NCBI GenBank assembly: GCA_015063165.1
Contig: SUSZ01000004.1
Location: 62,001-126,000 of the forward strand
Length of the DNA: 64,000 nt
Origin: Thermoplasmata archaeon
GTDB lineage: Archaea > Thermoplasmatota > Thermoplasmata > Methanomassiliicoccales > Methanomethylophilaceae
Reading direction: 5' to 3'
The translations under genes and the position numbers were made by a program. Below, piece after piece: positions 15,936 through 24,728 of this stretch (positions are counted from its first letter, which is position 1; every line of letters begins with the position of its first letter). Under the pieces are notes generated by a model. The model was not told the origin of the DNA. It was given only the letters and a program-made list of their open reading frames with translations, and made no database searches.

Positions 15936-16789
15936 CTCCGGGGCCTCCTGTTGGCGGAGATTATCGCCCTCGAGATCGAAGACCGAGCATAGTTCTCCTG
16001 GGCCGCGCGCACCGCTGCCCTCCCCTTCAGTGCCCTGGACCCGCTTATGATCTCCTGGTCCCTGAGGTAGGCGGCCCTGGGGTCGGCCCCCGGTATGCTG
16101 GAGTAATATCCGGACTCCACTGGGTCCGGCCAGGTCCTAGCCACTGTCTCCGCGACGGTCTCCGACTCCTCCCTGCGGAAGATCTCGTCCCGGCTTGCCT
16201 TGTCCATCCTGCCGTACCTCCCGTCGAGGACGGCCCCCTTCGTGGGGAACGCCGTGCGCCCGTCCATGGCGCGGAGGTGGTGGACGGCCTCGTGCACTAT
16301 CCCGTCCGGGGTCGTTCCCTCCTCCAGGACTATCCTGGGCACGGGGATCCCGTCCTGCCTCCTCACGTAGTAGCCGGTGCAGCCCCTGAGCCTCGGTTCG
16401 GTCTCGACTATGAGCGACGGGCCTTCGGCCATACGCTCGAGCTCGTCGGCGGTGAAAGAGTCCGCCAGCACCTTCCTGATGCGGTCGGACTCCTCCTTCT
16501 CAGCGATGACGGCGATCCTCGACAGGGCCCTGCGCTTCCTCCCGGAGATGGAGAGGGGGACCGAATAGATCGGGGAGTCCTCGGTGTCGATGCCTTCGAC
16601 GTCGCAGGACGACGGGTTCCTCCACCATCCCGCCATCTGGTCCGGCCCCAGCCTCCTGGGCAGGACCCTCCTATCTGTTGTCGCGGCGTCCCCGGGGCTC
16701 CCCTTCTCGTGCAGCCTCTCTACCAACGCCCTCAGAGGTACGAAGCCATCGTGGCCGGTCGGCGCCTTTCCATCTCTGATGCGGAACAT
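15932..16789 (-). CDS. HExxH zinc metallopeptidase-like protein 2
   Basis: The product has about 285 residues and HEAVH at 166-170 (IVHEAVHHLR), plus the flanking blocks shared with the paralogue at 13697-15049: MAGWW upstream, GYYSS downstream and LKGRAAVRA near the end. The start could be 16789 or 16810. Homology to the paralogue extends well upstream of the next internal ATG, so a long overlap (about 120 bases) with the preceding frame is unavoidable. Function is inferred as a metal-dependent peptidase of the same element. Confidence 0.65.
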   Translation of the reverse strand: MFRIRDGKAPTGHDGFVPLRALVERLHEKGSPGDAATTDRRVLPRRLGPDQMAGWWRNPSSCDVEGIDTEDSPIYSVPLSISGRKRRALSRIAVIAEKEESDRIRKVLADSFTADELERMAEGPSLIVETEPRLRGCTGYYVRRQDGIPVPRIVLEEGTTPDGIVHEAVHHLRAMDGRTAFPTKGAVLDGRYGRMDKASRDEIFRREESETVAETVARTWPDPVESGYYSSIPGADPRAAYLRDQEIISGSRALKGRAAVRAAQENYARSSISRAIISANRRPRR

Positions 16790-17057
16790 CGCCTCGCCCC
16801 AGGGACACAAGCTCCTCGGAGTTCGCGGGTTCCCATCCCTTCACGGCGATGGAGTGGAACACGGCGTCCGCGATCTCGCACATCTCCTGGTCGGTGGCCG
16901 CCGCCAGGAAGTCGGAGACCTCCAGGCGGACGCTGCCGCCCGACCTTTTCCATCTGACCTTGGCTCCGTCCAAGGGCCTGAACCTGGCCTTCACCTTCCT
17001 GTAGCCGTACCTCCTCCCGACGCCGGCGAGAAGCTCGGTGAGCCTCTCGTCCGACAT
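16671..17057 (-). CDS. Hypothetical protein, 3' end overlaps the next gene
   Basis: The start at 17057 has GAGG five bases upstream. The first 80 or so residues look like a folded domain with alternating strands (KVKARF, VRLEVSDF) and a helix. The last 45 residues are read in a shadow of the metallopeptidase gene and are probably not selected. No catalytic motif is seen; a distant likeness to SprT-type domains without HExxH was considered but not supported. Confidence 0.5.
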   Translation of the reverse strand: MSDERLTELLAGVGRRYGYRKVKARFRPLDGAKVRWKRSGGSVRLEVSDFLAAATDQEMCEIADAVFHSIAVKGWEPANSEELVSLGRGDVPHQRWKGADRPRWLRTSEGVGREAAREGEPRGRRDNR

Positions 17058-17343
17058 GGAAGCCTCTAGAACCGTCTGCCCGGCGGCTTTCCATCCTCTC
17101 ATGCCTATCACGATCCGATAAGTCTGCCGTCGTCCCCGCGTCACTGCGATGCCGGGAAGGTAGTTAATTGTAGGGCAGAGGTCGGTCTGATGCATGCCCT
17201 TGGGGGCCTCCGGAGTCACAACCCGGTGCGGAAGGCCCCCTCAAAAGGCCAGACCTAAGATAGATATATATGCGCATCGTGAGGGGGTTGTTGTTTGTTT
17301 GTGAGTTCTCAGAATCAGGGTTGTGAGTAGGTTTACAGATGCC

Positions 17344-17736
17344 TTATACCGTTCCGCTCGTGATCCTTATTCCGCTGATGGCATGGTACGGGACGATGTA
17401 GTGGTGGGCCTGGGTGTGCCTGTCGTCGTACCACTTGTCGAATTCCAGGCTCAGCCCAGAGACCTTGACCGTCCCTTTCACAGGTTCCGCGGAAATGCTG
17501 GACGTAGTTCCGCTCACGAGGAATATGTTGTCATTCACGCATACCCTCGCGGTGATGGAGTCGTCGTTTAGTATCTCGGCATATCTGGTCAGATTCGCGA
17601 TTATATCCGAGGACGAGGCTGCGTCCGCGTCGTCGTTCGCATGGTTCGAGGATTCGGACATCCAGAGAGCCAGTCCGGCGACGGAGATTATGGCCACGAT
17701 CCCTATCGCAGCGAGAACGTTCTTTACAGAGTCCAT
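17344..17736 (-). CDS. Small membrane-anchored protein
   Basis: The 130-residue product starts MDSVKNVLAAIGIVAI, a single N-terminal transmembrane anchor or signal helix, followed by an acidic linker and a beta-rich exported domain. The gene is AT-richer than its neighbours. The frame is open 28 codons upstream, but the ATG at 17736 starts the hydrophobic helix. The insertion sequence at 17813 lies just upstream and may have cut it off from the operon promoter. Confidence 0.55.
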   Translation of the reverse strand: MDSVKNVLAAIGIVAIISVAGLALWMSESSNHANDDADAASSSDIIANLTRYAEILNDDSITARVCVNDNIFLVSGTTSSISAEPVKGTVKVSGLSLEFDKWYDDRHTQAHHYIVPYHAISGIRITSGTV

Positions 17737-17812
17737 GCACCGGGATGGAACGATCCATATAAGGAACGTATCAATCCCGTGGCACTGGCTAAGAAAGAGA
17801 TTAACGGCTGTT

Positions 17813-17839
17813 CTTAACATTCACAAAAGACGACATTCA
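17813..17839 (+). repeat. Left terminal inverted repeat of the insertion sequence
   Basis: It begins CTTAACATTCACAAAAGACG and matches the right end with a single A/T difference at position 7. Confidence 0.9.
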
Positions 17840-18024
17840 ATTCTAATCTCTCTTCAAGTTGTTTACAAGTATTCAGCCCAATCCTCAGTTTTCTTGCTCC
17901 GGACCTCATCCGTGGTCAAACGGAACCTCCCGGATCTATCAATTCTCTATCATTACAGGCTCTGGCAGGATCCGTTTTCCTGGTTACCACGTCGTTATCA
18001 GGCATCTGGACAGGTGTATTCCAA

Positions 18025-18068
18025 TAAAATTGAATGTTATTAAATACTAGATATGACATTCAATTTTA
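18025..18068 (+). promoter_or_regulatory. Inverted repeat enclosing the transposase start
   Basis: TAAAATTGAATGT (18025-18037) and ACATTCAATTTTA (18056-18068) are perfect 13-base arms around the ATG at 18053 and an AT-rich TATA-like loop. In DNA it could bind transposase, since ACATTCAATT also occurs beside the left terminus. In read-through RNA it could hide the start codon. Confidence 0.6.
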
Positions 18069-19618
18069 TGGTAAAAGTACCGGAGTCCGCCAGGACGATA
18101 GACCGTCCCAAAGGGACGGTGGTTGTCCATCGCAGCAGCGGGGTCCATGCGGTCAAGGAGAGGAGCTATGCCTATGACGGCAGCGGACGCCGCCATTGCG
18201 TGGATGGCCCGGTGATCGGGCACATAATCAACGGCAGATACGTGCCAGATAACGGGATACCGCATTCCGGGGGAAGGGTGGACTCGAAAGAATGGGGGAA
18301 CGCCAAACTCTGCACCATGGTGTCAGAAGACCTGTTCGACGATCTCCTGAAGTTCTACAACGTCGGCGAATCGTCATGGATCTACGTCCTCGCCGTGCTC
18401 CGCTGCATATATCCAGGCATGCGCGACTACCAGGTCCAGCGCAAATACTCCTTCTCGTACATCTCCGAGATGTATCCTGGCCTGGGATTCTCCAAGAACC
18501 AGGTTTGCCGGGAGCTCCAGAGCATCGGCACGGAGGGCAACCGCATCAGGGATTTCATGAGGGCGAGGGTCGGCAGCCTCGAAGTGGACGAGATGGTGGT
18601 AATAGACGGTTCACTGCAGCAGGACGAGAGCACCGTGAACACCCTGTCCAGACGTTCAAGGAAATACCGGGAGGTGAAGCACCGGCAGTACGTGAAGATG
18701 TATGCCTACAGCGCGGACAGGATGGAGCCGGTATGCTCCAAGATCTACCCTGGTAACATGACCGACTCCCGGTCGGTCGGCGACTTCATCCGCACTTTCG
18801 AGATCAGCAAGGGCATCATCGTCGCGGACAAGGGATTCCCGGTGAGCAGCGTCGAGGACGCCGTCCGCGGCGCGGACGGGATCCATTACCTGCTCCCACT
18901 GAAGGACAACCAGGAGACGATCGCGGAGCACTCCATGCTGGACTTCGACGGCTCCATTCCGGGGACGGCCGTCCAATCCAAAAAGGTGAGGGTGTCGAAA
19001 GACGTCTGGCTGTACTCGTTCAGGGACCCGGACATCGCGGCCGAGGAGGAGGACGAATATGTCAGGAAGCATCCGGACGGATACGACCCGGAAGATTTGA
19101 AAGCACGCAAACCGGCGTTCGGAACGATAGTGTTCCAGTCCGATCTTGATCTCACGAGCGCACGCGTCAACCAGATGTACGAGGACCGCTGGCTCATATA
19201 GCTGTTCTTCAAATTCTACAGCTCCCAGCTGGACTTCGACGACACCCGCGAGCATTCCGATCAAAGCGTGTTGGCCAGCAACTTCGTCGACTTCCTGAGC
19301 GCCTTGATGGGAACAAGGATGATGAGGGCGTTCGACGGCGTCGACGAGATGGAGCCGTGGTCGTACGAGTTCGCCCTGGACTTCCTCAGATGTGTGAAGA
19401 TTTGCCGCGTCGACGGGGACGAATGGGAGAACGAGCGTTACACCGTGCAGGACTCCGAGCTTCTGGTGAAGCTCGGACTCCTGGAGAGGCCCCTCGTCCC
19501 AGAGGACCCTCCGAAGAAGAAGGGGAGACCTAAAGGGAGTAAAGACAAGCGTCCTCGCAAGTCCAGAACCACGAGGCGGAAAAACATGGATGGAGTCAAC
19601 GAATCAACTTTCGACTGA
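18053..19618 (+). CDS. IS transposase with TAG at the catalytic glutamate codon
   Basis: This DDE transposase has a first aspartate in VVIDGS, a second in IIVADKGF and the C-terminal Y-x2-R-x3-E signature. In that signature the expected glutamate codon is TAG (19199-19201): YEDRWLI, TAG, LFFKFY. The frame then continues to 19618 through a normal C-terminal domain and a basic AT-hook-like tail (GRPKGSK). A single G-to-T change from GAG explains it. As a stop, the change truncates the enzyme before its third catalytic residue; as a decoded codon, it replaces that residue. Either way the copy is probably inactive. Confidence 0.85.
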
Positions 19619-19622
19619 TTGC

Positions 19623-19649
19623 TGAATGTCGTCTTTTGTGAAAGTTAAG
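19623..19649 (-). repeat. Right terminal inverted repeat of the insertion sequence
   Basis: It is the inverse of the left terminus, ending GTGAAAGTTAAG, followed by the GCTGTT target duplication. Confidence 0.9.
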
Positions 19650-19669
19650 GCTGTTAGAACCTCGAGTTT

Positions 19670-20689
19670 TTAGAATAGCCCTCGCAAGCCCGCGTTGGCC
19701 TTCTTCCTCCAGTTGCTGATGGTGTTCGGATGCTTCCCCAGCACCTCCGCCGTCTTGGCCACGGTCATCCCGGCTTCCAGGCACCTCATGGCGATCTCCA
19801 TCTCCCTCCTCTTGACCGCCGCCTCTATGTCTACCTCCGGCCTCTCCTCTGACTTCTCTCCCAGGGAGGCGTAGAACTCCCTCACTGCGCCGGCCAGCTC
19901 GTAGCTCGACCTGCCGGAGATGAACTGCACGAACTCCCTGAACGGGAAGTCCCCGACGTCGAAGTCCGCGCTGGACAGGTTGTCGTAGACGTACTCGCCG
20001 GGGGATATCGACTCGGGGTCCCTGGTCCAGGGCGACGTAGGTACCGGCAGCATGCACACGGGCTCCTTCGCCCCCGCCCTGGCGTACACGATGGACCTGG
20101 GGTCCATGATCATCCCTTTGGACATCACATATCTTCTGGCCGCGGGGACGTCCTTGCGGAAGGTGCAGTTCACGTTGCCGGGGTCAGAGTCGGCGTCCAG
20201 GTAGTTCCTGAAGGCGGGGCCGAGGTTGCGCATGGCGGGGGAGATGAGCCACAGGAGCAGGTTGAACTTGCGGATTATCCCGCAGAACTTCTTCATGGAG
20301 CTGGCCATCTCGGTCTTCGAGTTGTCGTCGCCCAGGAGGAAGTTCTGGGCCTCGTCCAGGAGCAGGATGACCAGGGTGTCCTTCCGGCCGTGCCTCTCAA
20401 GCGCGTCGACGATTATCGGGAAGATCTCCTCCATCCTCCTGACCATGTGGACCCCCGGAGGGGCTTCGGTGGAGAACCCGCCCTCCTCCGTCTTGCGGAC
20501 GAAGATGACGTTGGTAATCAGCACCACGTGCCTCGGCGTCCCCCGGAAATAGCCCTCCATCAGCCTCTGGCAGAAGCTCACCGCGCAGTGTGTCTTCCCC
20601 CCTCCGCGCATTCCGTAGGAGACCAGCACCGCCCCCGGCTTGAAGACCTCCCTCGCGTAGCTGTCCACGAACTCGCGATTGATGACCAT
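19670..20689 (-). CDS. P-loop ATPase with C-terminal helix-turn-helix (packaging or transfer type)
   Basis: The Walker A is GMRGGGKT (K32) and the Walker B is LVILLLDEAQ (D112), followed by a polar SPAMRN motif. The arrangement resembles Zot- or HerA/FtsK-type ATPases of viruses and conjugative elements. Residues about 290-335 form a helix-turn-helix (VAKTAEVLGKHPNTISNWRKK), an unusual addition that may tie DNA recognition to the motor. The ATG at 20689 has a GGGGG run just upstream. It is the best functional clue that the minus-strand operon belongs to a virus or plasmid. Confidence 0.65.
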   Translation of the reverse strand: MVINREFVDSYAREVFKPGAVLVSYGMRGGGKTHCAVSFCQRLMEGYFRGTPRHVVLITNVIFVRKTEEGGFSTEAPPGVHMVRRMEEIFPIIVDALERHGRKDTLVILLLDEAQNFLLGDDNSKTEMASSMKKFCGIIRKFNLLLWLISPAMRNLGPAFRNYLDADSDPGNVNCTFRKDVPAARRYVMSKGMIMDPRSIVYARAGAKEPVCMLPVPTSPWTRDPESISPGEYVYDNLSSADFDVGDFPFREFVQFISGRSSYELAGAVREFYASLGEKSEERPEVDIEAAVKRREMEIAMRCLEAGMTVAKTAEVLGKHPNTISNWRKKANAGLRGLF

Positions 20690-21035
20690 GGTCACCCCCG
20701 AAGGCGGCGTCTATCACGCCGTCCGCCTCGCTCGGGGACTCCCTGTTCAGCAGCCCGCTGTCACGCATGACGTAGGCGTAAAGCATCATGTACAGGCGGA
20801 ACTTCTGGATGCTCGTGTACCCCTTCTCGGGGAGTGGGTACTTCCGGGTGACGCGAAAGTAGCGCGGGTTCTCCAGGAGCGGGGCGTCGCAGTTCAGGTC
20901 GAGGGCCTGCTCGAACGCCCAGAGGTACTCGGAGCGGCAGTCCTTAAGCATGTACGCCCGCAGGCACAGGCGGTAGAGCTCGTTCATGTCGTTCACCGTC
21001 TCCTTGTACTTGGAGACGTACTTCTCGGTCCTCAT
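20397..21035 (-). CDS. Hypothetical helical protein with an over-running frame
   Basis: The first 115 residues look like a real helical protein (MNELYRLCLRAYMLKD, QKFRLYMMLYAYVM). They end close to the ATPase start, but no stop occurs in frame, so the frame runs about 290 bases further through the ATPase gene. A TGA sits in another frame at the junction within GGGGGTGACC, so a one-base indel in the G run may have shifted the end. The start overlaps the upstream stop by four bases. Confidence 0.5.
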   Translation of the reverse strand: MRTEKYVSKYKETVNDMNELYRLCLRAYMLKDCRSEYLWAFEQALDLNCDAPLLENPRYFRVTRKYPLPEKGYTSIQKFRLYMMLYAYVMRDSGLLNRESPSEADGVIDAAFGGDHGHQSRVRGQLREGGLQAGGGAGLLRNARRGEDTLRGELLPEADGGLFPGDAEARGADYQRHLRPQDGGGRVLHRSPSGGPHGQEDGGDLPDNRRRA

Positions 21036-21919
21036 CCCCGCACCTCCATCAGGGAGTCGATGATCGCGCGATCGTCTATGTCGAGGGCGTCCCATAGGTC
21101 AGCGGCGCACGGGCACTCGCCATCGCTTCCGCGGACGGCCGACAGGGCCTCCTCCACGGGGTCCGGGAACATCGTGCCCATGTCCTCGTGGAACCTGGGC
21201 CACGGCCCTCCCGCGGCGTCCTCTCCGTCGCCGTCTTGCCCGCCATCGCCGCCGGCCCCCTCCGGTTCTTCGGCAACCGGTCCGGCACAGACCTGCTCCA
21301 TCTCGTCCGGAGGCGCGTCGTCTGGACATTCGTCGTTCCCGATCATCCTGTCCAGGAAGGACCCGAGCTCGTCGTCGCCCATGAGGTCGGCCATGGCCTC
21401 GTCCCAGTCCACGTCCTCCTCCGGGAGCTCCCCCGGCGACGCCCCGTGGACGGACTCGAACGTGATGGGGCGCATGTTGTAGTCCGACGTGGCGGCCTTC
21501 CACTCCTGCTCGGTCACGCCCCTGCCCTCCAGGGACTCCACGTACCTGCGTATCCCCCTCATCCTGGCCCAGGCGCGGTTCTGCTCCCTGAAGCCCTGTA
21601 TCCTCCTCGCGGCCGCCACGCACTTCAGTAGCGAGCGCAGCGTCAGCAGGTCCTGGAGCTTCCGGGGGTCGTTGTACTGAGGCGACTTGGCGAAGACCGC
21701 GTACTTGTTCCTGGTCAGGACCTCGAGGGCGAACCTCCTGTCCAGTATCTGGCTCTCCAGGCCGTCGGCCTTGCGGAGTAGGTAGTCCTCCATCTCGTCC
21801 CAGGCCCAGAGGGCGGACTTGATCCACGAGTACGAGTCGCCGTAGACGATCGCCTCCGCGGTCTCCCTGTCCGGGAGCAGCCCGGGGGCCTGCGGCTGCT
21901 GGGGCTCCTCCGGGCTCAT
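21032..21919 (-). CDS. Hypothetical acidic protein
   Basis: The product has 295 residues: an alpha-helical N-terminal half (residues 20-150, many Arg/Leu) and a very acidic glycine-rich linker at about 210-245 before a short helical end. No catalytic motif seen. It overlaps both neighbours by four bases. It could be a structural or scaffold component of the element. Confidence 0.6.
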   Translation of the reverse strand: MSPEEPQQPQAPGLLPDRETAEAIVYGDSYSWIKSALWAWDEMEDYLLRKADGLESQILDRRFALEVLTRNKYAVFAKSPQYNDPRKLQDLLTLRSLLKCVAAARRIQGFREQNRAWARMRGIRRYVESLEGRGVTEQEWKAATSDYNMRPITFESVHGASPGELPEEDVDWDEAMADLMGDDELGSFLDRMIGNDECPDDAPPDEMEQVCAGPVAEEPEGAGGDGGQDGDGEDAAGGPWPRFHEDMGTMFPDPVEEALSAVRGSDGECPCAADLWDALDIDDRAIIDSLMEVRG

Positions 21920-22836
21920 TCCCCTTCCTCCTCTTCATCCACAGGCTCGGGCCTCCTGCGGAGGAATCTCCTCCTTCTCGGACCAGATGATCCGGACATC
22001 GTGCCGGGCTCGCGGATGCGGACCGCTTCGGGCTCGGGCGCCAGGCGGGACGCGACGTCGTTGTAGACCTCGGCGCCCGGGGTCCTGTCGTTGATCATCT
22101 CCACGAGGAGGTCGGCGGACCTGGCGTAGAAGTCGGACATCGCGGTGGTCTTTGCCTCCAGGAGCTGCGCCTCCTTGCGCGTCAGCTCGCGGGTGAGGTT
22201 CTCCTGGTTGTAAGCGGAGACAAGCCACTGCTGGGTGTTGTCGATGCACGACGGGGCCGGGGTGTATGAGACCGAGCGTACCTTGAGCCTAATGCCCCAC
22301 CTTATGACCTCTTCCTCGGAGATCTTCTCCTCGACCATGTCGATGGCCTCGACGGAGATGGCAGGGAACAGCACCTTGCGGATGAATATCGGGCGGGTGC
22401 GCCTCACCCTCCCGACGTCCAGGCGCAGGGGGGTGCGGACCCCCAGGAACACCGTCTTCAGTATCTCCCTTATCGACTGGTCCTGGTAGCACTGGTTCCC
22501 GTCCCTGTCCCAGTAGTAGACAACGGGCTTGACCTCCTGCGCCCCGTTGGGGAACCGGTCGGAGATGATGGTGTGGACGTTGACGTAGGCGACGTTGAAC
22601 TCCTCCCTGAGGTACGCGAGGGAGTAGCAGCACACGAACGCCAGCAGGAAGGCTCCGTACCAGGCGTCCATGTATCCGGCCATGGCCGGGATCAGGCATG
22701 CCAGCACGATGCCCACGGACACGGGGTCCTTGAACGGCATAAGGACGTGTACTCTCCTTCTGACCTCGGCCCCCAGCTGGAAGGCGGCGAGGGACGCGAA
22801 CGCGATCGCGAAGGGAAGGACCTGCTCGGCGCTCAT
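21916..22836 (-). CDS. Membrane protein with coiled-coil C-terminus
   Basis: This 306-residue protein has three hydrophobic helices (about 5-22, 38-55, 58-75), a soluble domain (80-200), a possible coiled coil (RELTRKEAQLLEAKTTA, about 220-250) and a basic-acidic tail (RRRRFLRRR then EEEE). The layout suits a membrane-anchored assembly component. It is part of the minus-strand operon. Confidence 0.6.
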   Translation of the reverse strand: MSAEQVLPFAIAFASLAAFQLGAEVRRRVHVLMPFKDPVSVGIVLACLIPAMAGYMDAWYGAFLLAFVCCYSLAYLREEFNVAYVNVHTIISDRFPNGAQEVKPVVYYWDRDGNQCYQDQSIREILKTVFLGVRTPLRLDVGRVRRTRPIFIRKVLFPAISVEAIDMVEEKISEEEVIRWGIRLKVRSVSYTPAPSCIDNTQQWLVSAYNQENLTRELTRKEAQLLEAKTTAMSDFYARSADLLVEMINDRTPGAEVYNDVASRLAPEPEAVRIREPGTMSGSSGPRRRRFLRRRPEPVDEEEEGE

Positions 22837-23419
22837 GCGCGCCCTCCTCGTCTTCCGGATCGGAGTCTTCCCTGGCGCTCCCTGCGATGCCGATGCGCTC
22901 CCCTTCCACCGTCATGCGCTCCGCATCGTCAAGGGGCGGAGACGCCTGGAGCTGGCCGACCCCATAATCGTCGGACGTGGAAGGCGATTCTATATCACCC
23001 AGTGTTTCAGGGTCGAGCCCTGCGTCTTCGCAGGCATCCCGTTCTCTGTCTTCTTGGCGGGCTCTGATAGGGGACACGGCCCTCGGGCGGCGGACGGGGT
23101 GGCCGCCCAAGCCGAGGCGGAACGACGTAACATGGCTGTAGTACGAGGACGCCCTCGCGCGGTCCTCCCTGAGGGACTCCGCGAGGAAGGAGATGCCGTC
23201 GAGGAGGCCCTCGTCGCCGCTCCTCTGCGCGGATTCCACCGCCTCCGGGATCGCCTCCTCCAGGGAATCGATGGAGTCCACAGCGTCCAGAGCCAGCCTC
23301 AGGGTCTCACCCACCAGGCCGTCCACTCCCCCTGAGTCCCTCAGCCGGCGGCACGCGTCCTCGTACATGCGGTACCTGACGAGGAAATCGAGAAGCCTGG
23401 CGGAGAACGCATCGCTCAT
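22289..23419 (-). CDS. Hypothetical protein, frame over-runs into the membrane protein gene
   Basis: The plausible protein is the first 195 residues or so: a helical domain (LLDFLVRYRMYEDACRRL) and an acidic linker. No stop occurs at the following start (22836), and the frame continues about 550 bases as a shadow of that gene. The ATG at 23419 begins the operon visible here. Confidence 0.5.
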   Translation of the reverse strand: MSDAFSARLLDFLVRYRMYEDACRRLRDSGGVDGLVGETLRLALDAVDSIDSLEEAIPEAVESAQRSGDEGLLDGISFLAESLREDRARASSYYSHVTSFRLGLGGHPVRRPRAVSPIRARQEDRERDACEDAGLDPETLGDIESPSTSDDYGVGQLQASPPLDDAERMTVEGERIGIAGSAREDSDPEDEEGAHERRAGPSLRDRVRVPRRLPAGGRGQKESTRPYAVQGPRVRGHRAGMPDPGHGRIHGRLVRSLPAGVRVLLLPRVPQGGVQRRLRQRPHHHLRPVPQRGAGGQARCLLLGQGREPVLPGPVDKGDTEDGVPGGPHPPAPGRREGEAHPPDIHPQGAVPCHLRRGHRHGRGEDLRGRGHKVGH

Positions 23420-23796
23420 CCCGTCGCCTCCTCCCCGCCGGTATCCTGATCCAAATCATCCAAGCGCCGCACATTGCAGTGACTATTCTGGCAACAGCCC
23501 ATCCGATCCCTCCTTTGGGCCAACCGCCGTTCCTATGGGCGAAGGATGAGGATTGGGTAATTAAAATCGGGGGAGAGGTCGGGTCCGGGGTCCGGCAAGA
23601 CCGTTCTGACACTCGTGATTGTGGCGATGGCGCTGGCCGGAGGGTTCTCGCCGTACGTCCACAAGCAGACCGGGCTGAACCCGATGCTCATTCTGGCCAG
23701 GGTCGGAAGGGTGCTTATCCTCGCCGTCCTTTCTGGGACAGGAAGGGGAGATGGCCCCATCGTCCGTCGTCCCGAAGGCGCTCGCTCTCGGCTTGT
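23420..23796. other. Region without a clear gene
   Basis: There is a hydrophobic plus-strand frame from a GTG at 23615 (MALAGGFSPYV) that resembles a small membrane protein, with an AATTAAAAT promoter-like stretch near 23560. It has no ribosome site and overlaps the decayed gene that follows, so it is not called. Confidence 0.35.
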
Positions 23797-24053
23797 CAAC
23801 CGGATGTCGGTGTCGGTACCTGTCCAGCGACTTCCGATAAATTTGTGCCCAGAAGGCATGCTCAATAGTGAGGGGGCGTCCTCCCTGCGGCCAGGTCCGG
23901 ATGGGCCTCGGCGAACGCCTCGCGAAACCTCTCCATCTCTTCGGGGTCGAGCCTAATCCGGAACCTGATGTCCGAGATTGCTCTCTTCCTTTCGTCGGCA
24001 TAGTAGACCTTGGCGCCGCTGCCGTCCGGGTGGTCACAGTACTTGACTATCAC
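23797..24053 (-). pseudogene. Frameshifted small conserved gene (copy 1)
   Basis: The first 55 residues (ISDIRFRIRLDPEE, FREAFAEAHPDLAAG) match the fragment at 28141-28380. After this the frame breaks: HAFWAQIYRKSL, the counterpart of HSFWAYLYRKTL in copy 2, appears only in another frame. Two one-base losses, near GGGAGG and CTATTGAG, explain it. The family is not recognised. Confidence 0.6.
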
Positions 24054-24152
24054 GCATCGGTTCTCGTCGAAGACTTGATGGACGCGACACGAACCGGACG
24101 GCCGAGGAGGCGGGAGAGGCAGTACGGATATAGCCGGAGCGCATATGCGCCC

Positions 24153-24705
24153 TCATGGCCGGGGGATGCGCGGAAGGAAGCGTGAGGATCTCGAGGGGAG
24201 GGTAGGAGGACGTCCGCGCGATGGTGCCGGACATGCAGAGGGATTCCAGACATCGACGGAGAGGGCGATCGGGCGGTGCCGCGACCCGGTCCTCCCCGAG
24301 TCCGACATCTGCTCCACGCTGGAGAAGGAGGGCTGGGAGGCGTACAAGGCGGAGGCGGGCGGCCGCATCGTCGGGGGCGCCCTGGTCTCCGTGGACGCCG
24401 AGAGGGGCGAGGGAAGCCTCGACACGATATACGTAGCGGACGGCGCCCAGGGCCGTGGCATAGGTAGGGCGCTGTGGGAGGCGATCGAGTCCTCGCACTC
24501 CGAGATAGCCCTATGGAGGACGTGCACCCCCTATTTCGACAAGAGGAACGTCCACTTCTACATCAACGTATGCGGGTTCCACGCGGTCAGGTTCTGCAAT
24601 GATCATCTGAGGGACCCCGACGGGGACGCCTGGGAGGACGGCGGCCTCGGGGAGTTCTTCGATTTCGAGAAGAGGGTGCCCCCTCGTGCACGATGCGAGG
24701 ATTGA
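24153..24705 (+). CDS. GNAT-family N-acetyltransferase
   Basis: The central part shows the acetyl-CoA binding pattern of GNAT enzymes: IVGGALVSVD, then LDTIYVADGAQGRGIGRALW with the Q/RxxGxG/A motif at residues about 105-112. The C-terminal region (NVHFYINVCGFHAVRF) fits the last strand and helix. The N-terminus is less typical and the exact start is unsure. The substrate cannot be inferred. Confidence 0.6.
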
Positions 24706-24728
24706 AGCGCCTGACTCGGTGTCCCGGA

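Larger units (their letters stand above)
17813..19649 (+). mobile_element. IS4/IS1634-like insertion sequence, 1,837 bp
   Basis: The element is bounded by 27-bp terminal inverted repeats with one mismatch and by a six-base target duplication (GCTGTT at 17807-17812 and 19650-19655). It carries one DDE transposase gene. It sits between the ATPase gene and the downstream genes of the minus-strand operon and probably disrupts their cotranscription. Confidence 0.9.

Noticed and set aside
17255-17275. Possible second copy of the candidate att core (ACCTAAGATA)
   Set aside because: Only seven bases match the palindrome at 7866-7881 and the dyad is absent.
23615-23956. Hydrophobic plus-strand frame
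   Set aside because: Although membrane-like, it has no ribosome site or clear start and overlaps a recognisable decayed gene on the other strand.
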